64,000 nucleotides of DNA. Source: Sporopachydermia quercuum. Its lineage: Eukaryota > Ascomycota > Sporopachydermiomycetes > Sporopachydermiales > Sporopachydermiaceae. The stretch is from positions 1,043,791-1,107,790 of the forward strand of contig BCGN01000007.1 of NCBI GenBank assembly GCA_001599295.1, written 5' to 3'. Both the position numbers and the translations under genes were made by a program. This document shows, piece after piece, positions 45,546-58,200 of this stretch. The notes under the pieces are model-generated. The model was not told the DNA's origin. It saw only the letters and a list, made by a program, of their open reading frames with translations, and ran no database searches. Within the stretch, counting starts at the first letter, position 1. Every line of letters begins with the position of its first letter.

Positions 45546-48500
45546 CTATTTAAATCTATTATTAGAACTCCCTGAAAAAGCGCTAGCACTTCGATTATTA
45601 TTTGGCCTTCCCTGAGTGATGTTCCCCGATGCAGTTCCTCTAGCAAAAGGTGCACTAGATGATCTCTGAGTGTTTTGGGCAAAGTTCGGAGACGCTAAAA
45701 GCTCTTGAGTTGACTCATTATTACCATTATTACCAAATGAAGCAGTTGAAGTCATACTGATCCGCACATTAGGGNTATTGTTTGAACTAACCCTCAATTC
45801 TCTTTCTGGATTACCAACTGCTCTATTACCAATGCTATAGTCAACATATGAAGTAGGACGCGAGAAATCTCTCATTTGAATCATATCTTCCTTATTAATA
45901 GCATAATAGTCACTGAATGGCTCATAGGAACTGAAATTCGGCTGAGAAGCTAACATAGAGTTTCTACCGTTCTTTCGGTTNTCAAACCAATCGGGTCTTT
46001 CTACCCCTGGAAGGTTATTTCTTAACGCGAACTCAGTCCATAACTCTAGTGGAACTTTATGCGGGTCGAACGGTTTATCGCTAACGCTAATTATTTGTTT
46101 CCCGTTCTTTTCTTCTACAACAATTCTAGTGTTACCCCAAGTGAAATTGTCTTGGTTCCAGAAGGAATAAATTGGTAGTAAGAACGAATGAATTGGATAG
46201 CCGAGGATATAAATGATCATCCAGCCAATCTAAAGTTTAGGGTTAGTAAAGTGAATAAAGATGAGGAAATCAAGCAAACATTAACCTAATGTAAGCCAAT
46301 GTAAGCCATATGGAAGCCAAATGAAAGCCAAATGATAGCTATTAGCAATAAATAAACCAAAAACATATTAAGGCTATTTAAGCGTCTAGCTTCAATTTCA
46401 CCTCATTTAGCTCAGCTCTGCCTAATCCAATTTCGCCAACGAAACCTTAACAAAAAATATCAACATACATGTTGCCATTGCCTTTTTAATATGAATAAAA
46501 TCACTTGTAAACCATAAACAGCTGCAATCATGATTATAGAAATAAGCGGTAGCGGCCCGTCTTTGGCGGCTATTCTGTAAACAAGATAAACAAGATAAAT
46601 AAACACTGATGGTAATAAAATCGTTCTGAATATAGAGTTAAGGTTACAGTTAGTAAATTTCCCGTGTAACTTCAAAATATTTCCCTTTCCTAAATAGCCA
46701 GCTCCATCATAACCTTAACTTTAACTTACCCAGCCAAATCAACAAATACTACAAACCGCATCCCCACACAGCAAAATCCACACATATTGTCCAGCTTTAA
46801 TAACTCAACTAAATTATGCACTGTTGAGTTTATCCATCTTCTTCTTTGCGATAATAAAACTATAAGTTCTTCCGGAGCAAACGTGGCTGCTTTAGCTTGT
46901 CCGTTAAACACATATTTCATCTTCCCGAAATGTTTAGTCATAACCGTGGTTAAATATCTGTCTTCGCCTAAGGAAAACAAGTTTTTCATATGCAAAGTGT
47001 CAACTTTATTTACGGAATAGTCTTCAATTACCTCATTTGATATAATCAGCGGCTTTAGGGTATCAGCTGTCCGAATCCGGTATACTGTGAAACATCCGGG
47101 AAGACAGGTGACAGAGCCAAATAAACTTTCAAACGCTTTTGTTAGATGATGAGATATGAAATACTCATATACTTGAATCATTGTCCACAAAGAGGAGTCT
47201 TCGTTCTGTAAACATGTTTCTCCGCAGATCCCCGCAATTCGGGAGTCATTAACGCATTGGGAAATAAGAACCGAAAGAGAGTCCGGATCAATGCATGTGT
47301 CGGCATCGATCATTAGTAGGTACTCGTATAATTCCGGGTCAATGCCGATGATGTTGTTGATATGGTGGAATAACTCTAACTCTAATGGGGTCATTAGGGT
47401 TTGGTAGTGAACCTTATTCAGAAAGTTTAGTAGGAGGACTTGTGAATCTCTTTTACCGCGGTTTCCTGGTTTAGAAGATGATCGTTCCGATTCGGCTCCG
47501 ATTTTCTCCACGACTATAAACGGAACAACTGCTGCTTCAAACTGGTACAATCCGGAGTAGACTTTGCCGAAGTTCAATTGGGCAGAACCTTCTGCTACAG
47601 ATTTAAACGGTAATTCTGCCGCTGCTGCTCGTTCCGATTCAGGCACTCCGAGGATATCCAACACAATCTCACTAGTCGGCTTATCATTGCCCGATCCCGT
47701 AACTTTGCCATCACACACTACGAAAATAAGCTTTCGGTCATTCGGATATTTAACCGAGGTTACAGAATCAATTGCTAATCTAAGCGACGCTTCATCTTCT
47801 GTGTATACCGGAATTTGACATATAACGTAGCGGTTTTGTTCTTCCGGTTTCTTTTTACCTCCGAATTGAAGCGCGGCTAGAAACTTAACCAGAGTTACCG
47901 AAGAAAGCAAAATAGCAATTGCAAGAAGAACATAATTTGAGGCTTGGCATTTCGCCGATTTCCGGAAGTCGATTTCTCCTGCCGGAAACATAGTTTTGAT
48001 GCAGTTAAGATTGGCAACTTTAACTGAGTCGGGAATAGATAAAGTGGAGATTTTATCGGTGACATCGCTTCCGGCATATCGGGTGATAACAGAAACGATG
48101 TCCTCGTTGAGAAAATCGTATTTTGCATAAGCAGTTGATAGCTTTGGGTTAAACCGGGTCAATGTGTATGTGTAATCGGTTATATCGTAAATCTTTCCTG
48201 AGATAATAACCCAATTATTATATCCGTCTTCACCAAAGCTNCGGAACTCCGAATTGGGAACAACAAGCGAGCCTTTCCTGTATTGGGAAACCTCGGGCAT
48301 AAACGTGTCTGTATACCAATCTTCGGAATATTTCGAAGAAGTTACGTCCGAGGTGAAATTGGGCCCATAATATTGAATAGAGTTTGGATAGTATAAAGTT
48401 TGGTTCGAGGACAGAAACATCGGCTCTTTGACCAAATCTGGGCANGCCATATGCACGTCTTGAGGGAAATACCCGGAAACATCCGTACCGGCAAATATCA

Positions 48501-50829
48501 TCTTTTCCGCTGCCGTAGAACCGGAAAAGATATCGGAATTAGTTCGAGTATACAACCGGGTAAAATCGTATACCTCGCCATGCATAGACACAAAGAAATC
48601 ATCCGAAGCCGCGTGTTGTTCCACTTCTTGCGCGGTCCACACAGAATCAAAATTCGGACAGATTAGCCGAGATAAAAATATCATATAGAACAAAATAGCT
48701 GCGTTTAATATGCCAATGATGATGCAAATGGCCAACTTTTCCCGCCAAGCGATTCGGACTTCTCTTCTGGGCATTCTGCCGACATATTTAAGTACAAAAC
48801 TAGGAATCCAAAACACTAATGTCCATACAATAGTTAGCCAAAGTTTGCGGTCCCGGGAAGTTTCCTGAACTATAATTGAGTTTCCGGGGGTGCTTTCTGG
48901 ATCGGGTAGGTATTTCCCAGACAGGAAATCAGGGTCGGAGAAGTAGGAATGCTCCGATTCGGAATAATTGTCGGTTTCCCCGCGGTTTTCATTCCCACTG
49001 GGGTATACGTTAGCATATTCATCAGAAGCGGAATAAAACGGGTCGGAGACTTTTGGTGGCACTGATACACCTCGAGCAACCAAGATATCTTCCAGTTGAC
49101 TTTCCAAATCAGTCCAGATATCCTCGTCTAGCCAAACCCTAGTTTTGCCGAGAAATAGTTCATCGGAAGCGAATCCTTTTGTAGTGGCTACCCATCGGGT
49201 CAATTTGTCTTGAATCTCGGATCCAAACACCGGATTAGGAAGCCGTCCCGGTCCCAGTTCCGATTCCGATCCAGGTTCTTGTTCCGGTTCCAAATTAGAG
49301 TTAAGTACATTGGATAAAGCCGGAGGTAAAATCGGCTTATATCGGGTGATAAACTCTTCATAATCAAAATCAGCGGAGAAATCAGACGATTGCCGTTTCA
49401 GGATCCAGTCTGAAAGGTAAAATAGCCGAGCTTGTTTTGACACAAATGACGTATTCCACGCGGGATACTCCGAAAGGACATTTAGCCACGGCTTTTTAGG
49501 CTCCGATTGGAAGTTTATAATGGACCAGACTCTAGTAACATCGAATAAAGTTTGGGCCATGGATTGAGAATAAAGTTTCGCGGAACTATCGGAATCAACC
49601 GGAAACGACAATAGGCTGTTTTGTACTAAGTCTTGGGTAGTTTCGGACTTGATAAACCGTTGTAGCAAAGAGATTATAAGATTATCCATTTGCTGTTTCC
49701 CGGTTTCTGCCGAGGAGATTTCTTGGCGAATTCTTCCCGGAGTTTCCGAAATCGGAACGCCATCAGCTATAAGCTCGGCATTTATTCCCGATTCGTCGTA
49801 GAATACATTTTTCAGTAGTAAATACCGGAAATCATGGGGTAATGATAAAATGTTGATTTCGGAAGAGATAGTATCTTCTCCGGCACCCTCATCCTCCTCC
49901 TCATCCTTTCCGAGTGACCCCACATCATAATGGGCCAAAAATTGATTTAAATGTCCAATAATTGCCGAGATTAATCCGATATATACTGCTTTTATTATTT
50001 CCGGTATTGAAAACTCATCTAAGATTTCCGGAGATAATTGTAATATTGCTGCTCCGGAAACAATGTCGGGTGAATTTGGAGTTTTAATCCCGTTACCTAG
50101 TAATAAGATTGCGGAAATAATACCACAAATCTGAGGGAATAGCTGCCCCATTTGGCAAAATTCCATACTCGATTTCCAATCCGACATTAAAGCCGAATCG
50201 TCTAACAATGAGCTCGGTACAGAAGACAAAATACAATCTCCCGCATCCCCAATTAGGGAATACTCTCGGATATATTGCTTAATTTCGCATTCGGCTTTAA
50301 GTTCGGAATTCTCCGGAGATTCGGCTAGGTCGTGTAATGCATTGAACACGTGATAGAAAACGTCAAACACCCGGTTTCCATCTTTTTCCGGAAGGTTGAG
50401 CAAATGGGTGAAATCAGAAATAACCGGATTGTTTGTCTGGATTCGGGTAGATTGAACAGAACCGTCGGAACCCAAATTCACACATACATTAATTCCGTTA
50501 TGGAATTCCGCTTGGGGATTAGTTTCCGTTGCTGCTGTGTAAAACGGAGATACTACAGATAATGCGGAAAAGATCGCCGGTGGTAAACCAAGAAACCCAT
50601 TCAATAGCTGTCGGAACGACTTCTGGGCATCTGGGATTCCCGAAATGACGGCAATTGTCTGATTTTCGGAACGGAGGTATCCGTGTTTCCAAACCGCGGA
50701 CAGAAACTCTCGGTCCGCTTCGGAATCAAACGTCACTAGTGATGTTGAGTCTAGTTGTGTAGTATTCCCATCTTGGAAGTTGTTACGGAGCGATTCCAGA
50801 AGGTTTGTTAGGGAAATTGCGGAGGTCAT
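45546..50829 (-). CDS. Chitin synthase with degenerate myosin-like head (class VII-like)
   Basis: Plasma-membrane glycosyltransferase polymerising UDP-GlcNAc into chitin. Exons are 50829-46730, 46625-46469 and 46229-45546 (minus), giving 1646 residues. Residues 1 to about 560 resemble a myosin head, but the P-loop position reads SGIPDAQKS instead of GESGSGKT, so ATP binding is unlikely. Then come transmembrane segments (about 650-710), a cytochrome-b5-like region ([16 protein letters not shown] near 740), another membrane segment near 970, and the CHS core: [23 protein letters not shown] near 1170, EDRYLT and QRRRW near 1326. Exons 2 and 3 supply the final membrane helices ([13 protein letters not shown]-like [13 protein letters not shown]). 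No DEK_C domain is visible after the helices; the tail is Asn/Ser-rich. This combination fits the motor-dead class (CsmB/class VI-VII naming differs between authors). Introns have TACTAAC at 46649-46655 and 46242-46248 (complement). Confidence 0.92.
46288..46339. repeat. Short tandem repeat inside chitin synthase intron 2
   Basis: About five imperfect 10-11 nt units (AATGTAAGCC twice, then AAATGAAAGCC-like variants) lie within the 239-nt second intron. They are probably neutral. Confidence 0.65.
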
Positions 50830-52273
50830 TTTGCGGGGTAGAAGATTCAGGTTCCGAGATAAACTCAGAGACTACTCAGAGATGAACTCCTGTATTCAAT
50901 TCGGCTATTGTTCCGTTAGTCAGCTGTAACAACAGGCAATCCTCACTCACACAAACCACGGATCAGATACACATAGAACTCTGTAGCTCTACGCACGTTA
51001 TGCATACAAATATCCACAACTTTATTACCAGCACTCTTAATACTTTTCCACCGCAGTTTTCGTTGAGTCTTATGTAGTGAGATAGATGCAAATAGTATAG
51101 AAAATGATCAGAGAGAGAAAGAAACGAGTGTTCCGATGATTTGATCTAGAATTTGAGCTGTCTAAAAATAACTTTCGAGAGGTGCATGATGAAGCAGGAA
51201 ATAAGAACTTGAGATTTGAAGCTTAAAGGCTCAAACATGCGTTTGGATTATATAATCAATAATTAAGTTTAGAAGATATAGCGATAAAATAGGAGAAAAG
51301 GATAAGATGGTGGTATAAGTAGTAGAGGATGGANAATTGATTCTGTTGTTTATTTCATGGGATGAAATGTGTGCTGTGGTATATCAAATGTTGTAAAGTG
51401 GTATTTTTATGAGGTAAAGCCAGGTTTATGTAAGAGCATGCAAAACATTGAAATTAGCTTGAAGTTTATTCTGTTTTAGGATTAAAAATAAACAGTAGGA
51501 AAGTTCAAAAGTTTGGAGTGAGACTGGAAGCAGCTATGAGAAGGGTTATTGGACAGAAGATGTTGAAGGGTTAGTAAAGATAATTAATGATAGGTAGTAC
51601 TTCACAAATCTGTTTAATACTTACTTTTACCAGCTGATTTTGACATTTCAAACCAAGAGATGACTACTATACGTTTTAAAGTGTGATTTGTTAATAATAA
51701 GTATTCACTGTCTCTTTTAATTCTATTTGTTTGTATTTAACGGGCATCCTATGTTATATTCACAAGGTTCTTGTCCCATTACCCATAGAGCTAGCAAGTT
51801 CGCAGATGTCCTCGTGGAAAGTCACGTTCCTTATCATTTCCGTAATAACCAATTTCCAATTCAGCTAGTTTCTCCATTTCTCGTCCCTAAAACTGTTATA
51901 ATTGTTTAAAAATAAGATAGAATGGAGATTTTTTATTTATGCGAAGAGTCTTAAACCAGAATATCTAACAACCCAAAACTCTGTCATTATCTCCAAAATG
52001 TTCACTCTACTTCTCAACTTCTCTAACCTACATTCTCATATCTTCTCCATTGTATTACCGGATAATAAAGGATTACTTATTCGTTTAATATTCCAGCAAA
52101 ATCACATTCTTTCGGTATTACCAAGGAACTTGTCGAAATAGACAAAAAATAATTTTCTCATTAGTATTTCCGTTTCTCGGATTAAATACACACTGCAAAA
52201 CCTAATTAGCTCTACTTATTGCTTTCGGCGACTTCTTTTTCTGTCTCTTTTGCTTTACTTTTCCTTTGATTAC
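50830..52273. other. Intergenic upstream of chitin synthase, downstream of phospholipase D
   Basis: 1.4 kb. The part nearest 50829 must hold the chitin synthase promoter. Open frames at 51727-52141 are short and motif-free. I see nothing else. Confidence 0.5.
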
Positions 52274-55200
52274 CTAATCATAAATCTCCGTGGGCGGTAT
52301 TCTGTCTATATCATAAAACCAGTTACCACTGTCCAGCTCACGTGACAACCATTCTGTCGGAAACACAACTAAATGGCCTTGAATTTCTTTTAGTAGTTTT
52401 TCCGCGGTCTCTTGACTATAAATAGTATTCTGCCAGTTGTGTTTCCCCTTTTGTTTTCGATGATTTCCGCTATTTCCGTAACGTTTCCGCGACCTGCCGG
52501 AAAATCCAGGTCTAAAGATGGTATGAACGGGTACTGTTTCAGCCGATTCCTTATTATCCAGCACTTTCACAGCTTTTAGTTCTGCTATCTTTTCCTTTTC
52601 TTCTGCTTCCTTATACATGTTAAGTATCTTTTCCTCAAATTGGCCTTTTTCTTCCATCATTTCTCGGGTCATTGGTTCCGAGAAGGTTAAAGATTCGGGG
52701 AGTGAGCCCCTAAAGGAGTAATTCTCGGACTGAGACCCGATGGTTTTATTTAATGAGGTCTGTGGACTTAATGGCGGTAGATCGATTTCTAGGCTTTGCC
52801 GAGGAGGCTTACCTAATGGCCCCTGTCCGGATAATCCCGAGATTTCTTCCGCCCTGGCTTCCATAGTTCCGATACGCGTTTCGCTTTTGCCGTTTTTGCC
52901 GTTTTTGCCAGTAATATCTCCGCTATTTGTCCCATCCACATGCTGTAACACAGAAAAGGCAGCATTAAGCCGACTATGAACCTTATATTCGTTCCAGGAA
53001 TTAACTTCGTCATCCGGCTGACATCGGAACACGCTTCGGTAAAGTTCTGTGTTTCGATAGGCAATATCAGCCCAGATGTCTTCATAGAACTCAGGTGAAA
53101 TCGGGTCAATGAAGCCGTACGGATCCACAAATGTTCTTCCATTTTGATCCGCAGCGGGACCAGCTAAACTGTCGATTTTGGAGTCAATTTCACTGTCGGA
53201 TAAGGTAATAACTGAAATTGGTTCCGCTGTTTCGTTACTTCCCGGAGTACGGAATAGTATTTGTATTGCCGAGGGTGATGGACCAGAAGCGGAAGGAGTA
53301 TTACCTGATTGGGCGGTTGAAGTTGAAGTTGAGGTTGAATTAACGTTGTTATTACCTGATTGGGAAATAGTTTCCTCTTCTTCCTCTTTAGTCATCTTGT
53401 CGGCTACTCTTCTGAAATAGGCAATTCTTTTCAGTAAGTCGATCTTAGCTTGGTCGTCTAAAACAGGAAATCCTTGCCGAGACAAAAGAAGGTTTTCTAC
53501 TGTTTCATCTGAGATTGTAAACACCGAACCTAAACCTTGGTTCTTATGCCTATTACTTTTATAGCTGAAACTATCTTTTGCTAATTGTTTTAAAGCAGAC
53601 CGGAGCTTTTTTTGTCGAGCTTGAGAATCCGATTTCATCTTATCGGGGCCCAACCCCGAGATATCGGCCCGATGTTTTGAGTTTCCTTGTACTCGAGAAT
53701 CCGAACTTATATTTTTCTTATCACGTAATCCTTTATTGACTTCACCAGCTTTGTGGTTAAATGAGAGGGAGAGTTCGGGATATAATTCCTGTTTAGGTAC
53801 TGGTCGTATTAATTCTTTACCTAAAATAGCCTTCGTGGCCAATTTCAGTAAGGTTTCCGTTATTTGGGAGTCTAGATCGGCATTAACAACATGTCCGCCG
53901 CTATTTCCCGAATTTTGGTCATTTTTATCGCTTGGGCCGCTGAATTGCTGATTGACTTCAGGTTGTGGTAAGTCAACCTCTGTTCTTTGTGGGCCATTTT
54001 CACCCCTCTTCCCAACTTTAGCTTTCTTTTTACCCCGCTTCACCTCGGTTTTCGCCTCGCTAACCAGCCGTTCAAACATCCGCTCCACAATCTCAATCTC
54101 ATCAACATCTATGCCTAAATGTTCCCGCATTAGCCGAACTCGTAGTGAATGAGCAAACTTCCCCGCTCTATACGGCTGTCCCCCCATGTAACTATCAACC
54201 ATCGTCCGATCTCGGACATACGCCGCTATTTCCGAGTCTCGGATACCCCGCATCGACCGCTCATTCACATTAGCCGAACCTATTAGTGCTATTCTGTCAT
54301 CCACAATTAGCGTTTTGGCATGAACATATAATTGTTCCGTAACTAGCCGAGTTCCCGTTTTGGGCAGCGTACCGAGCTTGCCCCATTTCCGCAACGAGAA
54401 AAACTCTAAATAATCCTCGCTTGGAATCCCTAATCGGGACAGCTTTCCCATAATAGAATTGCTGCCACGTGATATCGACATGTACTGACACTGCATGATT
54501 ACCCGAACGGAAGATCCCTCTGGTTCATGCACGTTGGATTCAAATCCCGGCATGAGAGGTATCATAATAATGCCCCGCCATTGTTCTCCGTTCCGATGGG
54601 CTCGGATGATCCGCTCCACTAGGGCGTTTCCTATTTGGTTCTGGATTACTATTCCATCAAATGCCGTTGAAGTTACAAAAAATTGGTTCTCCATGTATAC
54701 AAAATGTTCCGACTGTTGAATACTTCGAATGTAAGCCGAATGAATGCTGGTTTCTGGTGTTTTCAAGCCGAGGGACCACGGGCCGGCGGACCGGAGGATT
54801 TGGACCTCACAGGTTCCGGGATAAACTGGGATGTTGGCTTCTAAATAGCTGGCGGGGTCAGTAGGGTCGGTAAGGTTAGCGAGGTTAGCAGGGTTGGCGG
54901 TTTGTGAGTTGAGGTTGAAGTTAGGGTTTAGGTTAAAATTGAGGGCATATCTGTATCGGGAAAATGCCGCGATATCGGAATTGCCTAAGCCAGAGATATA
55001 TCCCGAGTTGAATTTAGCCTCGTTATCTATGCCTAATCCAGTTCCAGTTCCAGTTCCGGTTCCTGTCGGAGCAAGGTGATGGTGATGGTTATGGTTATGG
55101 TTATGGTTATTGAGGTGACTCGCGTCCGGATTAGGCAAATCTGCGGGCGGTAACAATAGTGGAGTGGCCCTGCTCGGCCGTTTTTGCCGAATAAGGAAAT

Positions 55201-58200
55201 TCCACCTCTGGACAAAATGCCGAGCCAAGTCCCGAGCCGCCTGGCCCGAAACCATCATGTGAATATCATGCCACGGCATTCTCGGCGTCTCGGACCGCGA
55301 ATACATGTCCACAAATGGCTTATCAAGTGAATGGAAATCTTTGATGCGGGGATTTGAGTAGTCTTTTCCGGGCCATATTTGTTCTTGTAGGTTTCGAGCT
55401 CCATTTCCGGCATCGTTTCCGGTATTTGGGTCATTAAATCCGAATGGATATCCTTCATCTTGTAACACGTGATCGCTGGAGTCCCACCGGCCAAAGCATA
55501 AATCTACCCCGCCTAGAAATCCCACTTTATGGTCCACAATAGCTATTTTTTCATGGTGGGCCCAGAAATATGTGTTTTGGATAATCTGATTAGGTGATCG
55601 AACGACATAGATGTTCGGATGTAAGTCTAATAACGAGTGTTTACTGTATAGAGAATCAATCGGGACAAACGTGTCCATATTCCGGTACAGGATTACGTAT
55701 ATTCGGACGCCTTGCTCTGCTTTCCGTTTCAGGAGCCTGTCGATCCGATACTCGGCATTCAGTCCGGGAGGTCTCCGCAAGTAGAGTTCCGGGGACAACC
55801 ACCAATCGTGGATGTAAATGGTGTCCGTGGCCATATCCAGAGCAGTGGACACTGTCCACATGTAATCTCGGGCGTCCACAAACCATTCGGCATGGACGGA
55901 AGTCCTGATCGGAGCAAATGAGTTAAATCTGTGTGGTTTAGCCCATTCGGAAGTGGCGGCCATTTCTCGGAAGCTTTTGAGCCAATCTCGGATGTGCCGC
56001 TGTTTGCCGAAAATTTTGAGTTGCCTTTCGCTGTTTTGTAGAGTAATTGAGCCGTGGAGATGAGGGGAAGCTTTGGCAGGATAGTCCGAATCACTTCCGG
56101 AGATGTCGGAGTTGCTAGAGTTGGCTGAAGTGTCAGAATTGCCATCAAATACCTCCGATTCGGCAATCTTAAACTGCGGATCCACTAGAAAGACTTCAAG
56201 CGGGGTAGCCGCATTTATATCTTCTACATACATAACGTATGAACCCCGCACTATAAACCATTTCGGAACATGCCGGAACACCATTGCTTTTATGTCATCC
56301 GGCCGAAGATGTGACACTCTCCATCCTTGGGCTTTTGCCGAAGATCGGACAATGAGATACCCTTGTTTTCCTGAATATTCCAGCTCGTTCGCTAGTAGTA
56401 ACCTGATACTGGACAGTTCCAGGAACTGGAATAAGCGGTTCGCGAGACCTCGGAACATTAGGGTGTGGAATAAAGTTCTGAGGTACAATTGTAGTGATTT
56501 CCGGAGGTCTTCGGACGCTAAAGTTTGGGCTGCAAAGTGGGCGGTAAAGGAGGAAAGCGGAGAAGATGTGGGAACTAAGGATAAACGTTTCCGGAGTTTA
56601 GTAGATTTTTTGGTGTTAGGAGGATTATTGATTCCAGATTTTGAGTTCGAGTTGCGATTAATGTCGGAGTTGATGTAGATTCCCGAATCGGAATATTCGC
56701 CGTCATTCTCCCGATGAAACATTACTGTAATAGGAGTTTGTGGTTGTGACTGTGAGTGAAATAGTTTTTCGTGTTTTTCCAATTTTGGACTGAGTTCTGC
56801 TTCCGATTCAGATTCGGGTAATATTCTCTCCAAATTAAGTATTTGTAATTCTTTCTCTTCCGATACCTCTTCCGGTTCTCTTGCGCTTTCCGCTTTTTGC
56901 TCTGTGGTCTCTGGAACATCTGCCAGATCCCGGCTTTTTCCTATACTAATCGATTCCCCTCTCGGCTCTCCTTTCGAATCTCCTTTTGCATCCATCTCCG
57001 ACTTCGGCTTCGGAAATTTGGGAAGCTGAATTTTCTTCCCGTTTCCGCTTCCAAACGCATTCTGCTGAAATATTAAAACCTTCAACCGAGAATGGAACCT
57101 CTCAAAATCCCGATAAGATTTGTCCACATGCCAAGCTATCCGAGCAACCCCGGAGCCATATTCTAGGTTCACGCGGTACTCGGCATGGGGGTTACCCGAT
57201 TTAGTAATTTCTACTTTGAGCTGTTCCGAAAGTATCGGAGTTCTTTTAGTCTTGTGATCATCAGTCTGGAAAGCCGAGGCTAAGATTATAGCCGCAGGGG
57301 CGCCAGCGGAAAGTTCCGCCATAAGTTCTGTTGATTTCTTTTCATCCGTTCCGTCTTTTTTGGATTTCCGTCTGAACCGATGCCCGAATTCTCGGATCTT
57401 CTGGATTTTATCTCCGACATCGTGTTGGCTTGGATAGATTTTCTTCATCCAGCTTACTGAGCTTCTGTGAGAAGATTCGGTCGTAGTTCCGTTATTATTT
57501 CCGGTGTTTGTTGTGTTATCTGTGGTGATTGTTCCTGTATTGTTTCCGGCGTTTGTTCCGTCCTGGGAGTGACTCCGATGGAGGAAGAAATCGGTACGCC
57601 ATTTCACTGAATTTCGGTTTCGATCAGGTGCGAAAGTCGTTCCCGTCACAGAAGCCGCCGCGGAAGCGGAAGCAGATGCCGGTGCAGATACGTTTTCCCG
57701 TTCGTTTTCAGTATCAGTAACGATATCGGAGCTCTCATGGTTCCGAGGAAAGGAACCGAATCTAAATGCCGATTTAAAGCGGGGAGATATCCGAGTCCCC
57801 GTTGGAGACTCGGGCCGGTAATTGGGTGCCGCATCGGAAACAGAATAAGGCTGGGGATGTTCCGAATGCTGGGTCTGTAGCCGAACCGATCCGTCGGGAG
57901 CGGAATTTTGTCTTGTTACCCTTGATGCTAACCTATTAAGCAACTGAGCAGTTTTTCCTCTCGGTTCAGGTTCCGGGTCGGAATCAGCTTCATTATCGGC
58001 ATCGGTTCCGTTATCCAAATCGGGAATCAGAGTTTTCACTGGGTGCGGATCCGAAATTTCGTTATCGGTAAAAGAAACACGTCTGAAAGTGTTTGGCTTT
58101 GCATACGTATTCGCTCTTCTACTGCTGTTTTCGGTAATTCCTAGGCCGATTTCTTCCGTTGCCCCACTTTCGGATCCTTTCCCAACCTGCCCTGCTTCCG

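Noticed and set aside
54495-55908. Plus-strand open frames across phospholipase D
   Set aside because: Antisense shadows in CG-rich codons; the minus strand has the clear HKD motifs.
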